Of a DNA stretch of 64,000 nt, positions 16,459-25,963 are shown piece after piece; the first letter of the stretch is position 1; the number at the start of each line of letters is the position of its first letter. The stretch spans positions 1 through 64,000 of the forward strand of contig NZ_JYLK01000013.1 in NCBI RefSeq assembly GCF_001439805.1. The letters are read 5' to 3'. Under the pieces are notes generated by a model. The model worked only from the letters and a program-made list of their open reading frames with translations, was not told where the DNA came from and made no database searches. A program made the position numbers and the translations under genes. This DNA comes from Pseudomonas trivialis. Its GTDB lineage: Bacteria; Pseudomonadota; Gammaproteobacteria; Pseudomonadales; Pseudomonadaceae.

Positions 16459-17226
16459 ATGTCCAAGACCCAACTGTTCGACCTCGACGGCAAGATCGCT
16501 TTTGTCTCCGGTGCCAGCCGTGGCATCGGCGAGGCCATCGCCCGGTTGCTGGCCCAGCAAGGCGCCCATGTGATCGTTTCCAGCCGCAAGCTTGAAGGTT
16601 GCCAGCACGTGGCCGACGCAATCATCGCCGACGGCGGCAAAGCCACCGCCGTGGCCTGTCATATCGGTGAAATGGAGCAGATTACCCAGGTATTCGCCGG
16701 TATCCGCGAGCAATTCGGGCGCCTGGATATCCTGGTCAACAACGCCGCGACCAACCCACAGTTCTGCAACGTGCTGGACACCGACCTCGGCGCCTTCCAG
16801 AAGACCGTCGACGTGAACATCCGTGGCTATTTCTTCATGTCGGTCGAAGCCGGCAAGCTGATGCGCGACAACGGCGGCGGCAGCATCATCAACGTCGCCT
16901 CCATCAACGGTATTTCGCCGGGAGTGTTCCAGGGCATCTACTCGGTGACCAAGGCCGCCGTGATCAACATGACCAAGGTCTTCGCCAAGGAATGCGCGGC
17001 GTTCGGCATTCGTTGCAACGCCCTGCTGCCGGGCCTGACCGACACCAAATTCGCCTCGGCGCTGGTCAAGAACGACGCGATCCTGAAAATGGCCCTGGCG
17101 CAGATCCCCCTCAAGCGCGTGGCCGACCCGAGCGAAATGGCCGGCGCGGTGCTGTTCCTGGCCAGCGATGCGTCGAGCTACACCACCGGTGTTTCGCTGA
17201 ATGTGGACGGTGGCTTCCTCTCCTGA
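16459..17226 (+). CDS. Short-chain dehydrogenase/reductase (SDR)
   Basis: A 255-residue classical SDR. The cofactor motif G18-A-S-R-G-I-G24 is present (VSGASRGIG, with Ser in the place of Thr), together with NNAA at 94-97 and catalytic S148, Y161 and K165 (YSVTK). The C-terminus SYTTGVSLNVDGG is typical of FabG-like oxidoreductases. It probably oxidises or reduces a hydroxyacyl intermediate together with the phosphotransferase immediately upstream, with which it forms a likely two-gene operon (22-nt gap, AAGGAA before the ATG). Confidence 0.9.
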   Translation: MSKTQLFDLDGKIAFVSGASRGIGEAIARLLAQQGAHVIVSSRKLEGCQHVADAIIADGGKATAVACHIGEMEQITQVFAGIREQFGRLDILVNNAATNPQFCNVLDTDLGAFQKTVDVNIRGYFFMSVEAGKLMRDNGGGSIINVASINGISPGVFQGIYSVTKAAVINMTKVFAKECAAFGIRCNALLPGLTDTKFASALVKNDAILKMALAQIPLKRVADPSEMAGAVLFLASDASSYTTGVSLNVDGGFLS

Positions 17227-17287
17227 CCCTGGCCTGAACCCCACACAAAGCCCCTCCCACAGTTTTAACCGCGTTCAGGCTGTGAAC

Positions 17288-17917
17288 TCAAGGCCGTTTG
17301 AACTGGCGCCGCAGCACTTCGACGTGCTCGCGGCAGGCACACCCTTGCAGGTGATCGTTGACCATCCCCATCGCCTGCATCAACGCATACATCGTGGTCG
17401 GCCCCACATAGCTCCAGCCGCGCTTCTTCAAGGCTTTGGACAGCCGCTGCGACGCCGGCGAGGTCGGGTTGGCGGTCCAGTAGGCCATGTCCACCACCGC
17501 CGGGCGCTCGTCCGGGCCAGGCTCGAACGCCCATAGCCAGCGCGCCAGCGAGCCGGTCTCCTCCACCAACTCGCAGGCCCTGCGCGCATTGTTGATGGCG
17601 GACACGATTTTCGCGCGATTACGCACAATGCCGGGGTCGTGCATCAGCCGCTCGATATCCGCCTCGCCGTATTGCGCCACGCGGCGAAAATCAAAACCGT
17701 CGAACGCCGCCCGGAACTGCTCGCGCTTGCGCAGGATCGTGATCCACGCCAGCCCCGCCTGAAACCCCTCCAGACAGATCTTCTCGTACAGGCGAATATC
17801 ATCCGCCACCGGCACGCCCCATTCATGGTCGTGGTAGCGCAGGTACTCCGGCGCGGCCATACGCCACGTGCACAAGCTGCGCCCGGTCTCGTCAGTTGTC
17901 AGCCCTGCCTGATCCAT
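17288..17917 (-). CDS. tag: DNA-3-methyladenine glycosylase I
   Basis: A 209-residue base-excision enzyme that removes 3-methyladenine from alkylated DNA. Family blocks seen are YHDHEWGVP, LYEKICLEGFQAGLAWITILRKRE, the helix-hairpin-helix region around IVRNRAKIVSAINNA, and the C-terminal GPTTMYALMQAMGMVNDH. The Zn-binding pattern is present: Cys16 near the N-terminus, plus the C-terminal H...C...C...H set in NDHLQGCACREH. Length is normal. GAGGTG precedes the ATG. It is divergent from the dicarboxylate symporter and convergent with the SDR; a fragment of a REP repeat lies between them (about 17247-17262). Confidence 0.95.
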   Translation of the reverse strand: MDQAGLTTDETGRSLCTWRMAAPEYLRYHDHEWGVPVADDIRLYEKICLEGFQAGLAWITILRKREQFRAAFDGFDFRRVAQYGEADIERLMHDPGIVRNRAKIVSAINNARRACELVEETGSLARWLWAFEPGPDERPAVVDMAYWTANPTSPASQRLSKALKKRGWSYVGPTTMYALMQAMGMVNDHLQGCACREHVEVLRRQFKRP

Positions 17918-18039
17918 GCATCACCTCGTATGCCGAGCGCGGATGATAAGCGAAAATTTTTCTACCCCGCCAACCGCTCAAGCATCGCCCTTGCCGCCCA
18001 ACTGGTCAGACCGGGACCTGTCAACCGCCAAATATTTGC

Positions 18040-18069
18040 TTGTGATTTCAAAAATACCTGGCCTAGACT
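18040..18069 (+). promoter_or_regulatory. Candidate promoter of the dicarboxylate symporter operon
   Basis: TTGTGA (18040-18045) and TAGACT (18064-18069) are 18 nt apart, a modest sigma-70 match. Downstream, the leader contains CCCTGG-AACCA-CCAGGG (18111-18127), a possible operator for one of the two GntR-type regulators encoded behind the transporter, or a short mRNA hairpin. No sigma-54 site was found. Confidence 0.3.
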
Positions 18070-18148
18070 GGCCGCGCACTGGACTTACCGGTATGACCAC
18101 AACAATTAAGCCCTGGAACCACCAGGGCACCGAATAGGGATTTCTCCC

Positions 18149-19459
18149 ATGCTCAGATGGTGCTCGCGTTCGATTTTCCTGCAAGTCGTGATTGGCCTGA
18201 TGCTCGGCATCGCCTGCGGCCTGGCCCTTCCCGAATTCTCCACGCAACTCAAACCCCTGGGTGACGGTTTCATCAAGCTGATCAAGATGCTGATTGGCCT
18301 GATCGTGTTCTGCGTGGTGGTCAGCGGTATTTCTGGCGCCGGCGACCTGAAGAAAGTCGGGCGCATCGGCCTCAAGTCGGTGATCTACTTTGAGGTGCTG
18401 ACCACGGTGGCCCTGGTGATCGGCCTGATCATGGCGTTCAGCACCGGTATCGGCCAGGGCGCCAATATTCATCTGGACCAGCTCTCCTCCGCAGGTCTCA
18501 ATGAACTGGCGGACAAGGGCCAGCACCTCAAGGGCACCGGCCAGTTTCTGATGGACCTGATCCCCAACTCGGTGATCGGCGCCTTTGCCGACAACAACGT
18601 GCTGCAAGTGCTGCTGTTCTCGGTGTTGTTTGGCAGCGCGCTGAACCTGGTGGGCGAAGCGGCCTCGGGCATCTCGCGGCTGATCAATGAGCTGAGCCAT
18701 GTGATTTTCCGCATCATGGGCATGATTGTGCGCCTGGCGCCGATTGGCGTGTTCGGTGCCATCGCGTTCACCACCAGCACCTACGGGCTGGATTCGCTGC
18801 AACACCTGGGCAGCCTGGTGGGCCTGTTCTACCTGACCTGCTTTGCCTTCGTCGCACTGATTCTCGGCCTGGTGATGCGCCTGTCGGGCCTGCGCATGTT
18901 GCCGCTGCTCAAGTACCTGCGCGAAGAGCTGCTGATTGTGATGGGTACCGCCTCCTCCGACGCCGTGCTGCCGCAGGTGATGCGCAAACTCGAGCACCTG
19001 GGCATCGGCAGTTCCACCGTGGGCCTGGTGATTCCTACCGGTTATTCGTTCAACCTCGACGGGTTTTCAATCTACCTGACCCTGGCCATCGTGTTTATCG
19101 CCAACGCCACCGGTACGCCGCTGTCGATGACCGACCTGATGACCATCCTGCTGGTGTCGCTGATTACCTCCAAGGGTGCCCACGGCATCCCCGGTTCCGC
19201 GCTGGTGATCCTGGCGGCAACCCTCACCGCCATCCCGGCGATTCCAGTGGTGGGCCTGGTGCTGGTGCTCGCGGTGGACTGGTTCATGGGCATCGGCCGC
19301 GCGCTGACCAACCTGATCGGCAACTGCGTCGCCACCGTGGCCATCGCGCGCTGGGAAAAAGACATTGATATCCAGCGCGCCAACAAGGTGCTGGACGGCG
19401 AGCAGGGTTACGCCTTCCAGACAAAGAAACCGGTGTTGCCCGCGCATCAGGAATTCTGA
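18149..19459 (+). CDS. dctA: Dicarboxylate:cation symporter (DctA/DAACS family)
   Basis: A 436-residue inner-membrane symporter of the DAACS family. Diagnostic blocks are the N-terminal helix ending LIKMLIGLIVFCVVVSGI, the re-entrant hairpin GTASSDAVLPQVMRKLE, and IPTGYSFNLDGFSIYLT, which resembles the substrate/Na+ site of GltP/DctA proteins. It would import C4-dicarboxylates such as succinate, malate or fumarate, or a related acid. Two GntR/FCD regulator genes follow in the same direction, which suggests a substrate-specific local switch and perhaps a substrate other than succinate. AGGGA lies upstream of the ATG. Whether it is the principal DctA of the organism cannot be told from here. 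Confidence 0.85.
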   Translation: MLRWCSRSIFLQVVIGLMLGIACGLALPEFSTQLKPLGDGFIKLIKMLIGLIVFCVVVSGISGAGDLKKVGRIGLKSVIYFEVLTTVALVIGLIMAFSTGIGQGANIHLDQLSSAGLNELADKGQHLKGTGQFLMDLIPNSVIGAFADNNVLQVLLFSVLFGSALNLVGEAASGISRLINELSHVIFRIMGMIVRLAPIGVFGAIAFTTSTYGLDSLQHLGSLVGLFYLTCFAFVALILGLVMRLSGLRMLPLLKYLREELLIVMGTASSDAVLPQVMRKLEHLGIGSSTVGLVIPTGYSFNLDGFSIYLTLAIVFIANATGTPLSMTDLMTILLVSLITSKGAHGIPGSALVILAATLTAIPAIPVVGLVLVLAVDWFMGIGRALTNLIGNCVATVAIARWEKDIDIQRANKVLDGEQGYAFQTKKPVLPAHQEF

Positions 19460-19476
19460 AAGCGACACAGACTCAC

Positions 19477-19566
19477 TGTGGGAGGGGGCTTGCTCCCGAT
19501 AACGGTGGGCCAGCTTGCACATCCGGTGACTGAAACACCGCGATCGGGAGCAGGCCCCCTCCCACA
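19477..19566. repeat. REP inverted-repeat pair
   Basis: Arms of 24 nt (19477-19500 and 19543-19566) are inverse complements with one mismatch. They begin TGTGGGAGGGGGCTTGCTCC. The pair lies between the symporter and the first regulator gene and could act as a transcript-stabilising or attenuating hairpin within the operon. Confidence 0.85.
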
Positions 19567-19618
19567 CTGGATTTTCACTGGGATAACTACTGTGTTTGCA
19601 ACTTAAGGAGGCATCGAC

Positions 19619-20320
19619 GTGATCAGCACCTCAACCGTCGTCAATTCAGTCGTGGAAAAACTGCGCGCCGCCCTCAAGCGCGGCCAGTGGCGGCGCGGCG
19701 AAATGCTGCCCGGTCAGCGTGAACTGGCCGAACAACTGGGCATCAGCCGACCCAGCCTGCGCGAAGCGGTGATCGTGCTGGAGACCCTCGGCCTGGTGCG
19801 GTCCATGCCCGGCAAAGGCGTGGTGGTGCTGGAAAACAGCGTCAGCCAGCCGCGCTCGAACGACGCCGTGGCCGATGCCAGCCTGGAAGATATCCTGCAA
19901 CTGCGCTACACCCTCGAACCGTTCATTGTCGGCCTGGTGGCGCAATCGATCAGCAGTCAGGAGATCGGCCAACTGCGCCTGACCCTGATGGACATGCGCG
20001 AAGCCCTCGATGCCAGTGATGCCGAAGCGGGCATGCACGCCTACGTCGGTTTTCATGAAGCGCTGTTCGCCCTCACTGCCAACCCGATCTTCCAGAACGT
20101 CGTGCAGCAAACCCGCAACGCCCTCAAGCAGAGCGCCCAGGTGCTGCGCAATTCACCGGAGCACCTGGCCGAACGCCTGCGGGAAAACGAAGCCGTGGTG
20201 CGCGCCATCCGCAATAAGAACAGCGCCCTGGCCAGTGCCGAAATGCGTCGGCATATCCTTCAGGAAGGCCTGCGCATGGGCATCGCCCTGACCATCCCGG
20301 ACGATCATCCGGGCAGCTGA
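19619..20320 (+). CDS. FadR-type GntR transcriptional regulator
   Basis: A 233-residue regulator. Residues about 10-75 form the GntR winged helix-turn-helix (PGQRELAEQLGISRPSLREA followed by VLETLGLVRSMPGKGVVV). Residues about 95-225 form an FCD ligand domain, with the characteristic LRYTLEPFIVGLVA helix and metal-ligand histidines (for example FHEALFALTANP and MRRHILQEG). The GTG start at 19619 has a perfect AAGGAGG site. It follows the dicarboxylate symporter and probably represses or activates it in response to an organic acid. Confidence 0.88.
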   Translation: MISTSTVVNSVVEKLRAALKRGQWRRGEMLPGQRELAEQLGISRPSLREAVIVLETLGLVRSMPGKGVVVLENSVSQPRSNDAVADASLEDILQLRYTLEPFIVGLVAQSISSQEIGQLRLTLMDMREALDASDAEAGMHAYVGFHEALFALTANPIFQNVVQQTRNALKQSAQVLRNSPEHLAERLRENEAVVRAIRNKNSALASAEMRRHILQEGLRMGIALTIPDDHPGS

Positions 20321-20335
20321 TTTTGGAGACCGGCC

Positions 20336-21022
20336 ATGACCGCCCACGCCCTGCACCGCCAACCGACCGCGCCGGCACTGCACCTGATCGCCGGTAAAAA
20401 GCCCTCGGCAGACGACGTTTACTCACAGCTGTTCGACGCCATCCTCGAACACCGCATTGTTTCGACCAGCCGCTTTACCGAAGAAAGCCTGGCTGAAACC
20501 TTCGGCGTGAGCCGCAGCGTGATTCGTCGAGTGCTGACCCGGCTGTCCCATCAGCACGTGATCCTCTTGCGTCCCAACCAGCGCGCCCAGGTCGCCACGC
20601 CGGATGCGCAGCAAACCCGGCAGATTCTCGAAGCCCGGCGACTGACCGAAGTGACCGTGGTGCAGTTGGCCTGCGCCCAGGCCACGCCCCTGCACATCCG
20701 CACACTGCGCGAGTTGATTGCACGGGAACATGAGTGCATTGAGCGGGATCAGCGTGGGTCGGCGATCCGGTTGTCCGGGGAATTCCATATGCAACTGGCG
20801 GTGATGGCAGGCAATGGGCCGCTGGCGCAGTTCCTCAACAGCCTGGTGCCGTTGACGTCGCTGGTGATTGCCCACTATGAAGCGCGGGCCTGCACGTATT
20901 GCGCGTGGCAGGAACAGGGGGCGATTGTGGATGCCGTCGAACAGCGCGACTCAAACGCGGCCGTGAGGTTGATGACCCAATACCTGGATCACCTCGAAAA
21001 CAAATTGCTCAAACGCCACTGA
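20336..21022 (+). CDS. GntR-family regulator with FCD domain (second copy)
   Basis: A 228-residue protein. The winged HTH is at about 25-85 (EESLAETFGVSRSVIRRVLTRLSHQHVI). An FCD/VanR-type domain follows, with LEARRLTEVTVVQLA, EFHMQLAVMAGN and the terminal LMTQYLDHLENKL helix. It starts 16 nt after the first regulator and is clearly in the same operon. Sequence similarity to its neighbour is low, so it is not a recent duplication. Two different FCD regulators behind one transporter may respond to different ligands. A bidirectional terminator follows. Confidence 0.87.
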   Translation: MTAHALHRQPTAPALHLIAGKKPSADDVYSQLFDAILEHRIVSTSRFTEESLAETFGVSRSVIRRVLTRLSHQHVILLRPNQRAQVATPDAQQTRQILEARRLTEVTVVQLACAQATPLHIRTLRELIAREHECIERDQRGSAIRLSGEFHMQLAVMAGNGPLAQFLNSLVPLTSLVIAHYEARACTYCAWQEQGAIVDAVEQRDSNAAVRLMTQYLDHLENKLLKRH

Positions 21023-21048
21023 CCTCCAGACAAATCGAGCTCCAACGA

Positions 21049-21080
21049 AAAGCCCCTGCATCTCACGATGCAGGGGCTTT
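21049..21080. terminator. Bidirectional rho-independent terminator
   Basis: A 14-bp stem, AAAGCCCCTGCATC (21049-21062), pairs with GATGCAGGGGCTTT (21067-21080) across the loop TCAC. It is flanked by A and T tracts. It separates the GntR operon from the convergent gdhB. Confidence 0.92.
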
Positions 21081-21094
21081 GTCTTACTGCCTGA

Positions 21095-24000
21095 TCACGC
21101 CGGCTGGAGCACCGACTGACCACTCAACGCCAGGTCCAGCAATTCACGGTTGGCCACCGCGTACATGGCGTAGTCCGTGCCGACCGCAGCACGGATTTCC
21201 ACCATCATGGCGCGCCAGCGATCGGCCATGTCCTGGTGTTGCTCAAGCCACAGGGCCACGCGGGCTTCCATTTCCTGCGGTGCGTCGGCCATTTGCAGGA
21301 CCGAGATAGTGATTGCCCGTTGCTGCCAGTCCACATCGTCGCGGAACGCTTCGCGGGCCTGGGCCTGCCAGTTGTTGGCCACCGGCAGATCACTGATCTG
21401 CTGCAGGTACCACGGCAGGTCCAGGGCGCTGCCGACGGCGAAGTAGGCCTTGGCCACTTCGGCGGCGTCGTGCCCGGTGACATCGGCGGCTTCGATGATC
21501 GGCAGCAAGGTGTACAGGTGGGTCGTGCCTGCCACCATGCGCGCCAGCAATTCCGGCACGCCGGCTTCGGTGTAGGCCTGGTAACGGGTCTGCCAGCCTT
21601 CGCGGGTCGGGCCTTCCAGCAGTTCGTCGAGCTTGAGGCCCAACGCGGCCAGATGCGGACCGAAGTGTGCGGTGTCACGGCCAGCGTCCTGCTCGTTGCG
21701 ACGGCTGCGCAGGAACCAGCGCGTGGCGCGGCGGCCCAGGCGCATCAGCTCATCCATCAGCTCCAGTTGCACATCGGCCGACACCTGATGGTCCAGCGCT
21801 TCGATCTGACGGAACCAGTGCGGGAGATGGAAAATGTCACGCACGATCACATACGCACCGGCCACGTTCGCCGGGCTCATACCCGTCGACTCCTTGAGGC
21901 GCTGCACGAAGGTGATGCCCATGTGGTTGACCAGGTCGTTGGCGATCTGGGTGCTGACGATCTCGCGCTTCAGACGGTGGCGACGCATGGCCTCGGAGAA
22001 CTTGGCCACCAGGCTCGGCGGGAAGGCGGTCTCCATGTCACGGGTCAGGTATTCGTCATCCGGCACCTGGGACTTGAGCAACGCTTCCTTGAGGTCGATC
22101 TTGCTGTACGAAATCAGCACCGACAGCTCCGGACGGGTGAGCCCCTTGCCGTTGGCGGCGCGCTCGGTGAGCTGCTCCTCGGTCGGCAGGTACTCGATGG
22201 CGCGGTCCAGCTTGCCACGGCCTTCCAGGTCGCTCATCAGACGCTTGTACTCGGCGGCACGCTCGTAGGCACGGCGCGCGGCCAGGGACAAAGCCTGGGT
22301 CTGCTTGTAGTTGTTGCCGAGCACCAGATGGCCGACTTCGTCGGTCATGCTCGCCAGCAGCTGGTTGCGCTGCTTGTCGGTCATGTCACCGGCCTGCACC
22401 ACTTCGTTGAGCAGGATCTTGATGTTCACTTCGTGGTCGGAGCAGTCGACGCCACCGGCGTTGTCGATGAAGTCGGTGTTGGAACCGCCGCCATTGAGGC
22501 CGAATTCCACACGACCCAGCTGGGTCATGCCCAGGTTGCCGCCCTCGCCCACCACCTTGCAGCGCAGCTCGTTGCCGTTGACGCGCAAGGCGTCGTTGGC
22601 CTTGTCGCCCACGTCGGCATGGCTTTCGGTGCTGGCCTTGACGTAAGTGCCAATGCCGCCGTTCCACAACAGATCCACCGGTGCCTTGAGCAAGGCATTG
22701 AGCAGCTCGGTCGGGGTCAGCTTGTCGGCCTTGATGTCAAAGCGCTCTTTCATCTGCGGCGAGATGGCGATGCTTTTCGCGCTGCGCGAGAAGATGCCGC
22801 CGCCTTCGGACATGATGCTGGTGTCGTAGTCGGTCCAGGCCGAACGCGGCAGCTCGAACATGCGCTGGCGCTCGACGAAGCTGGTGGCCGGGTTCGGGTT
22901 CGGGTCGATGAAGATATGCAAGTGGTTGAAGGCCGCGACCAGTTGCAGCTTGTCGGACATGAGCAAGCCGTTACCGAACACGTCACCGGCCATGTCGCCG
23001 ACGCCCACCACGGTGATGCTGTCTTCCTGCACATTGATGCCGCGCTCGCGGAAGTGACGCTGCACACCCACCCAGGCGCCCTTGGCGGTGATGCCCATTT
23101 TCTTGTGGTCGTAACCGGCCGAACCGCCGGAGGCAAACGCATCGCCCAGCCAGAAGCCGTAGTCGATGGCGATGCCGTTGGCGATGTCGGAGAAAGTCGC
23201 CGTGCCTTTGTCCGCCGCCACGACCAGATATGGGTCATCGTTGTCGTGACGCACAACGTTGGCCGGAGGCACCAGTGCGCCGTCCTTCAGGTTGTCGGTA
23301 ATGTCCAGCAAGCCGGAGATGAAGATGCGGTAGCAGGCGATGCCCTCGGCCGCGATCTCGTCCCGGCTGCCGCCCAGCGGCAGGCGGCGCGGCAGGAAGC
23401 CGCCCTTGGCGCCCACCGGCACGATCACCGAGTTCTTCACTTGCTGGGCTTTTACCAGGCCGAGTACTTCGGTGCGGAAGTCCTCTTCACGGTCGGACCA
23501 GCGCAGGCCACCACGGGCGACGTTGCCAAAGCGCAGGTGCACGCCTTCAACCCGTGGCGAGTAGACGAAGATTTCGAACTTCGGCACCGGCTTGGGCAGC
23601 TCGGGAATCGCGTGCGGGTTGAACTTGAAGCTGAAGTACGACTTGTTCTGGCCGTTGGCGTCGGTCTGGTAGAAGTTGGTGCGCAGGGTGGCCTTGATCA
23701 GGTCCAGGTAGCGCCGCAGGATGCGGTCTTCGTTGAGCACCTGAACATCGTCCAGGGCGCTGGTGATCGCTTGTTCCAGACGCTGCTGCTTGTCTTCCAG
23801 GTCATCGGCGGTGAGCTTGCGCGCCAGGTAGAAGCGGGTCTTGAACAACCGGGTCAACTCGCGGGCGATGTCGGTGTGGTTGTTCAAGGTGCTGGCGATG
23901 TAGCCGAGGTCGAAGCCCAGGCGGATCTGCTTGAGGTAACGCGCGTAGGCACGCAGCAACGCCACGTCGCGCCAGGGCAGGCCGGCCGTGAGCACCAGGC

Positions 24001-25963
24001 GGTTGAACGCATCGTTCTCGGCGTCGCCATGCACGATGTGCACGAACGCGTCCTGCAGGGTGTCGTTGAGCTGCTGGATATCCAGGTTCACGCCTTCGGC
24101 GGCGATGAACGCAAAGTCATGGATCCAGAACTCGCGGCCATTGGCATGGCGCAGGCGGTACGGGAATTCACCCAGCACGCGCAGGCCGAGGTTTTCCAGG
24201 ATCGGCAACACGTCGGACAGCGCCAACGGGGTGTCGGCGTGGTAGAGCTTGCAATGCAGCTCGCGCTGGCCGGAAACCTGGCCCAGCGGCTGATAGAAGC
24301 TCATCACCAGCGGGTTGGCTTCGGTGAGGCTGAGCAGGTGCTGCATGTCGACTACGGCCGAATGGGCGGCAAAGCGCTCACGGTAGCCCGCCGGGAAACC
24401 TTTCGGGAAATCCGCCAGCACGTTGGTGCCGTGGGCTTCGCCGAAGCTTTCGACGACCAGACTTGCGTAGTCGTCCTGCCAGCTGCGGCAGGCCTGCACC
24501 ACTTCCTTTTCCAGTTGCAGCGGGTCGATGTCCAGGCGGTTCTTCGGGTCAACCCGCAGAATCAGCTGCACACGGGCCAGCACGGACTCGGAGAAGAAGG
24601 TCCAGAACTCGCAGTCGGAGGCTTTCAGGCGGTCCATCAGCACTTGCTGGATTTTCTGCCGCACCTCCGTGGAGTAGACGTCACGCGGCACATAGGCCAG
24701 GCAGTAGCAGAAGCGCCCGTACGGGTCCTTGCGCAGGAACACGCGGATCTTGTTGCGCTCCTGGATCTGCACGATCGACATCACGGTGCTGAACAGCTCG
24801 TCGACCGGGGTCTGGAACAGGTCGTCACGGGGCAGCACTTCAACGACCTGGGCCAGTTCCTTGCCCAAATGCGCCTTGGGCTGGAAGCCCGAGCGGCGTT
24901 CGACCTCCGCGACCTTGCGGCGGATATACGGGATAACCCGCACGCTTTCGCCGTACACCGACGAGGTGTACAGGCCCATGAAGCGGTGTTCCTTGAGGAC
25001 CCTGCCGTCAGCATCGATCTCGCGGATCGACACGTAGTCCGGGTAGGCCGGGCGATGCACGCGGCTTGGGTGCGCCGCCTTGGCGAACGACAGCACGGTC
25101 GGCTCGCGCAGGTAGGCCACGGCGTAATCTTCGATGCGCAGGTCGTCGGCACTGAGGCCGGCGCGCAGCAGTTTGGTCAGACCGAGGAAGGAGCTGGCGT
25201 CATATTCGATATGACCACCGTCCGCCTCGTCACGTACCACGAATTCTTCGTAGCCCAGGAAGGTGAAGTGGTTGCCCACCAGCCATTCGAGGAAATTCTT
25301 GATCTCGGCTTTTTCTTCGCCGTCGATGGCGTACTGGCTGGCGTCGATACCCGCCAGCAGGTCCTGGACCTTGGCTTTCATCGGTTCGAAATCGGCCACC
25401 GCCACCCGCACTTCACCGAGTACCTGCTCCAGCTCTTTGCTCAGCACGTTCAGTTCGGCGGCGTTGGCGCAGCGGTCAATTTCCAGGTACATCAGCGACT
25501 CTTGCTCGATGCCCTCGCCCTGGGTGCCCTTGGGCAGGATTTCCAGCAGCTCGCCCTTGCTGCCACGACGGGTGCTGAGCACGGTGGTCTGCAAGGTGTG
25601 AATGCTGTAGCCACGGCGGTTCAGCTCGGTGCGCACCGAGTCCACCAGAAAGGGCAAGTCACGGTGCAGCACTTCGACCGCGGTGTGGGTCGACTGCCAG
25701 CCATGACGTTCGTAATCGGGGTTGTAAACGCGCACTTGCGGTTGCGCGGGATCAAAGCGCTCAAGCAGGCGCCAGGCAGACAGGGTGCAACCGGCCAGGT
25801 CGGACAGGCGACGCTGGGTCAGTTCATCCAGGGAAATAATGCCGAAGAATTGCTCGGCGAACAGCGCCACTTGTGGCAGTGCCTGTTCGCTGATGTGCTG
25901 CGCCAGTGCCGCTTGCAGTTGATGCTGGAAGTCGGCCTTGCTGGCTGCGGTGAAGAACGCCAT
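21095..25963 (-). CDS. gdhB: NAD-specific glutamate dehydrogenase (large, ~180 kDa type)
   Basis: A 1622-residue enzyme of the L_180 class, which oxidatively deaminates glutamate to 2-oxoglutarate and ammonia with NAD+. N-terminal ACT-like regulatory segments (about 1-700) precede the catalytic core. The core carries NVARGGLRWSDREEDFRTEVLGLVKAQ-type sequence, VPVGAKGGF (substrate lysine region), and the Rossmann part with VVGVGDMAGDVFGNGLL. A long C-terminal helical domain follows. The length equals that of known pseudomonad homologues, so it is intact. The gene is monocistronic, with a terminator downstream and a ~490-nt gap upstream. It is central to growth on glutamate and arginine. Confidence 0.96.
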   Translation of the reverse strand: MAFFTAASKADFQHQLQAALAQHISEQALPQVALFAEQFFGIISLDELTQRRLSDLAGCTLSAWRLLERFDPAQPQVRVYNPDYERHGWQSTHTAVEVLHRDLPFLVDSVRTELNRRGYSIHTLQTTVLSTRRGSKGELLEILPKGTQGEGIEQESLMYLEIDRCANAAELNVLSKELEQVLGEVRVAVADFEPMKAKVQDLLAGIDASQYAIDGEEKAEIKNFLEWLVGNHFTFLGYEEFVVRDEADGGHIEYDASSFLGLTKLLRAGLSADDLRIEDYAVAYLREPTVLSFAKAAHPSRVHRPAYPDYVSIREIDADGRVLKEHRFMGLYTSSVYGESVRVIPYIRRKVAEVERRSGFQPKAHLGKELAQVVEVLPRDDLFQTPVDELFSTVMSIVQIQERNKIRVFLRKDPYGRFCYCLAYVPRDVYSTEVRQKIQQVLMDRLKASDCEFWTFFSESVLARVQLILRVDPKNRLDIDPLQLEKEVVQACRSWQDDYASLVVESFGEAHGTNVLADFPKGFPAGYRERFAAHSAVVDMQHLLSLTEANPLVMSFYQPLGQVSGQRELHCKLYHADTPLALSDVLPILENLGLRVLGEFPYRLRHANGREFWIHDFAFIAAEGVNLDIQQLNDTLQDAFVHIVHGDAENDAFNRLVLTAGLPWRDVALLRAYARYLKQIRLGFDLGYIASTLNNHTDIARELTRLFKTRFYLARKLTADDLEDKQQRLEQAITSALDDVQVLNEDRILRRYLDLIKATLRTNFYQTDANGQNKSYFSFKFNPHAIPELPKPVPKFEIFVYSPRVEGVHLRFGNVARGGLRWSDREEDFRTEVLGLVKAQQVKNSVIVPVGAKGGFLPRRLPLGGSRDEIAAEGIACYRIFISGLLDITDNLKDGALVPPANVVRHDNDDPYLVVAADKGTATFSDIANGIAIDYGFWLGDAFASGGSAGYDHKKMGITAKGAWVGVQRHFRERGINVQEDSITVVGVGDMAGDVFGNGLLMSDKLQLVAAFNHLHIFIDPNPNPATSFVERQRMFELPRSAWTDYDTSIMSEGGGIFSRSAKSIAISPQMKERFDIKADKLTPTELLNALLKAPVDLLWNGGIGTYVKASTESHADVGDKANDALRVNGNELRCKVVGEGGNLGMTQLGRVEFGLNGGGSNTDFIDNAGGVDCSDHEVNIKILLNEVVQAGDMTDKQRNQLLASMTDEVGHLVLGNNYKQTQALSLAARRAYERAAEYKRLMSDLEGRGKLDRAIEYLPTEEQLTERAANGKGLTRPELSVLISYSKIDLKEALLKSQVPDDEYLTRDMETAFPPSLVAKFSEAMRRHRLKREIVSTQIANDLVNHMGITFVQRLKESTGMSPANVAGAYVIVRDIFHLPHWFRQIEALDHQVSADVQLELMDELMRLGRRATRWFLRSRRNEQDAGRDTAHFGPHLAALGLKLDELLEGPTREGWQTRYQAYTEAGVPELLARMVAGTTHLYTLLPIIEAADVTGHDAAEVAKAYFAVGSALDLPWYLQQISDLPVANNWQAQAREAFRDDVDWQQRAITISVLQMADAPQEMEARVALWLEQHQDMADRWRAMMVEIRAAVGTDYAMYAVANRELLDLALSGQSVLQPA

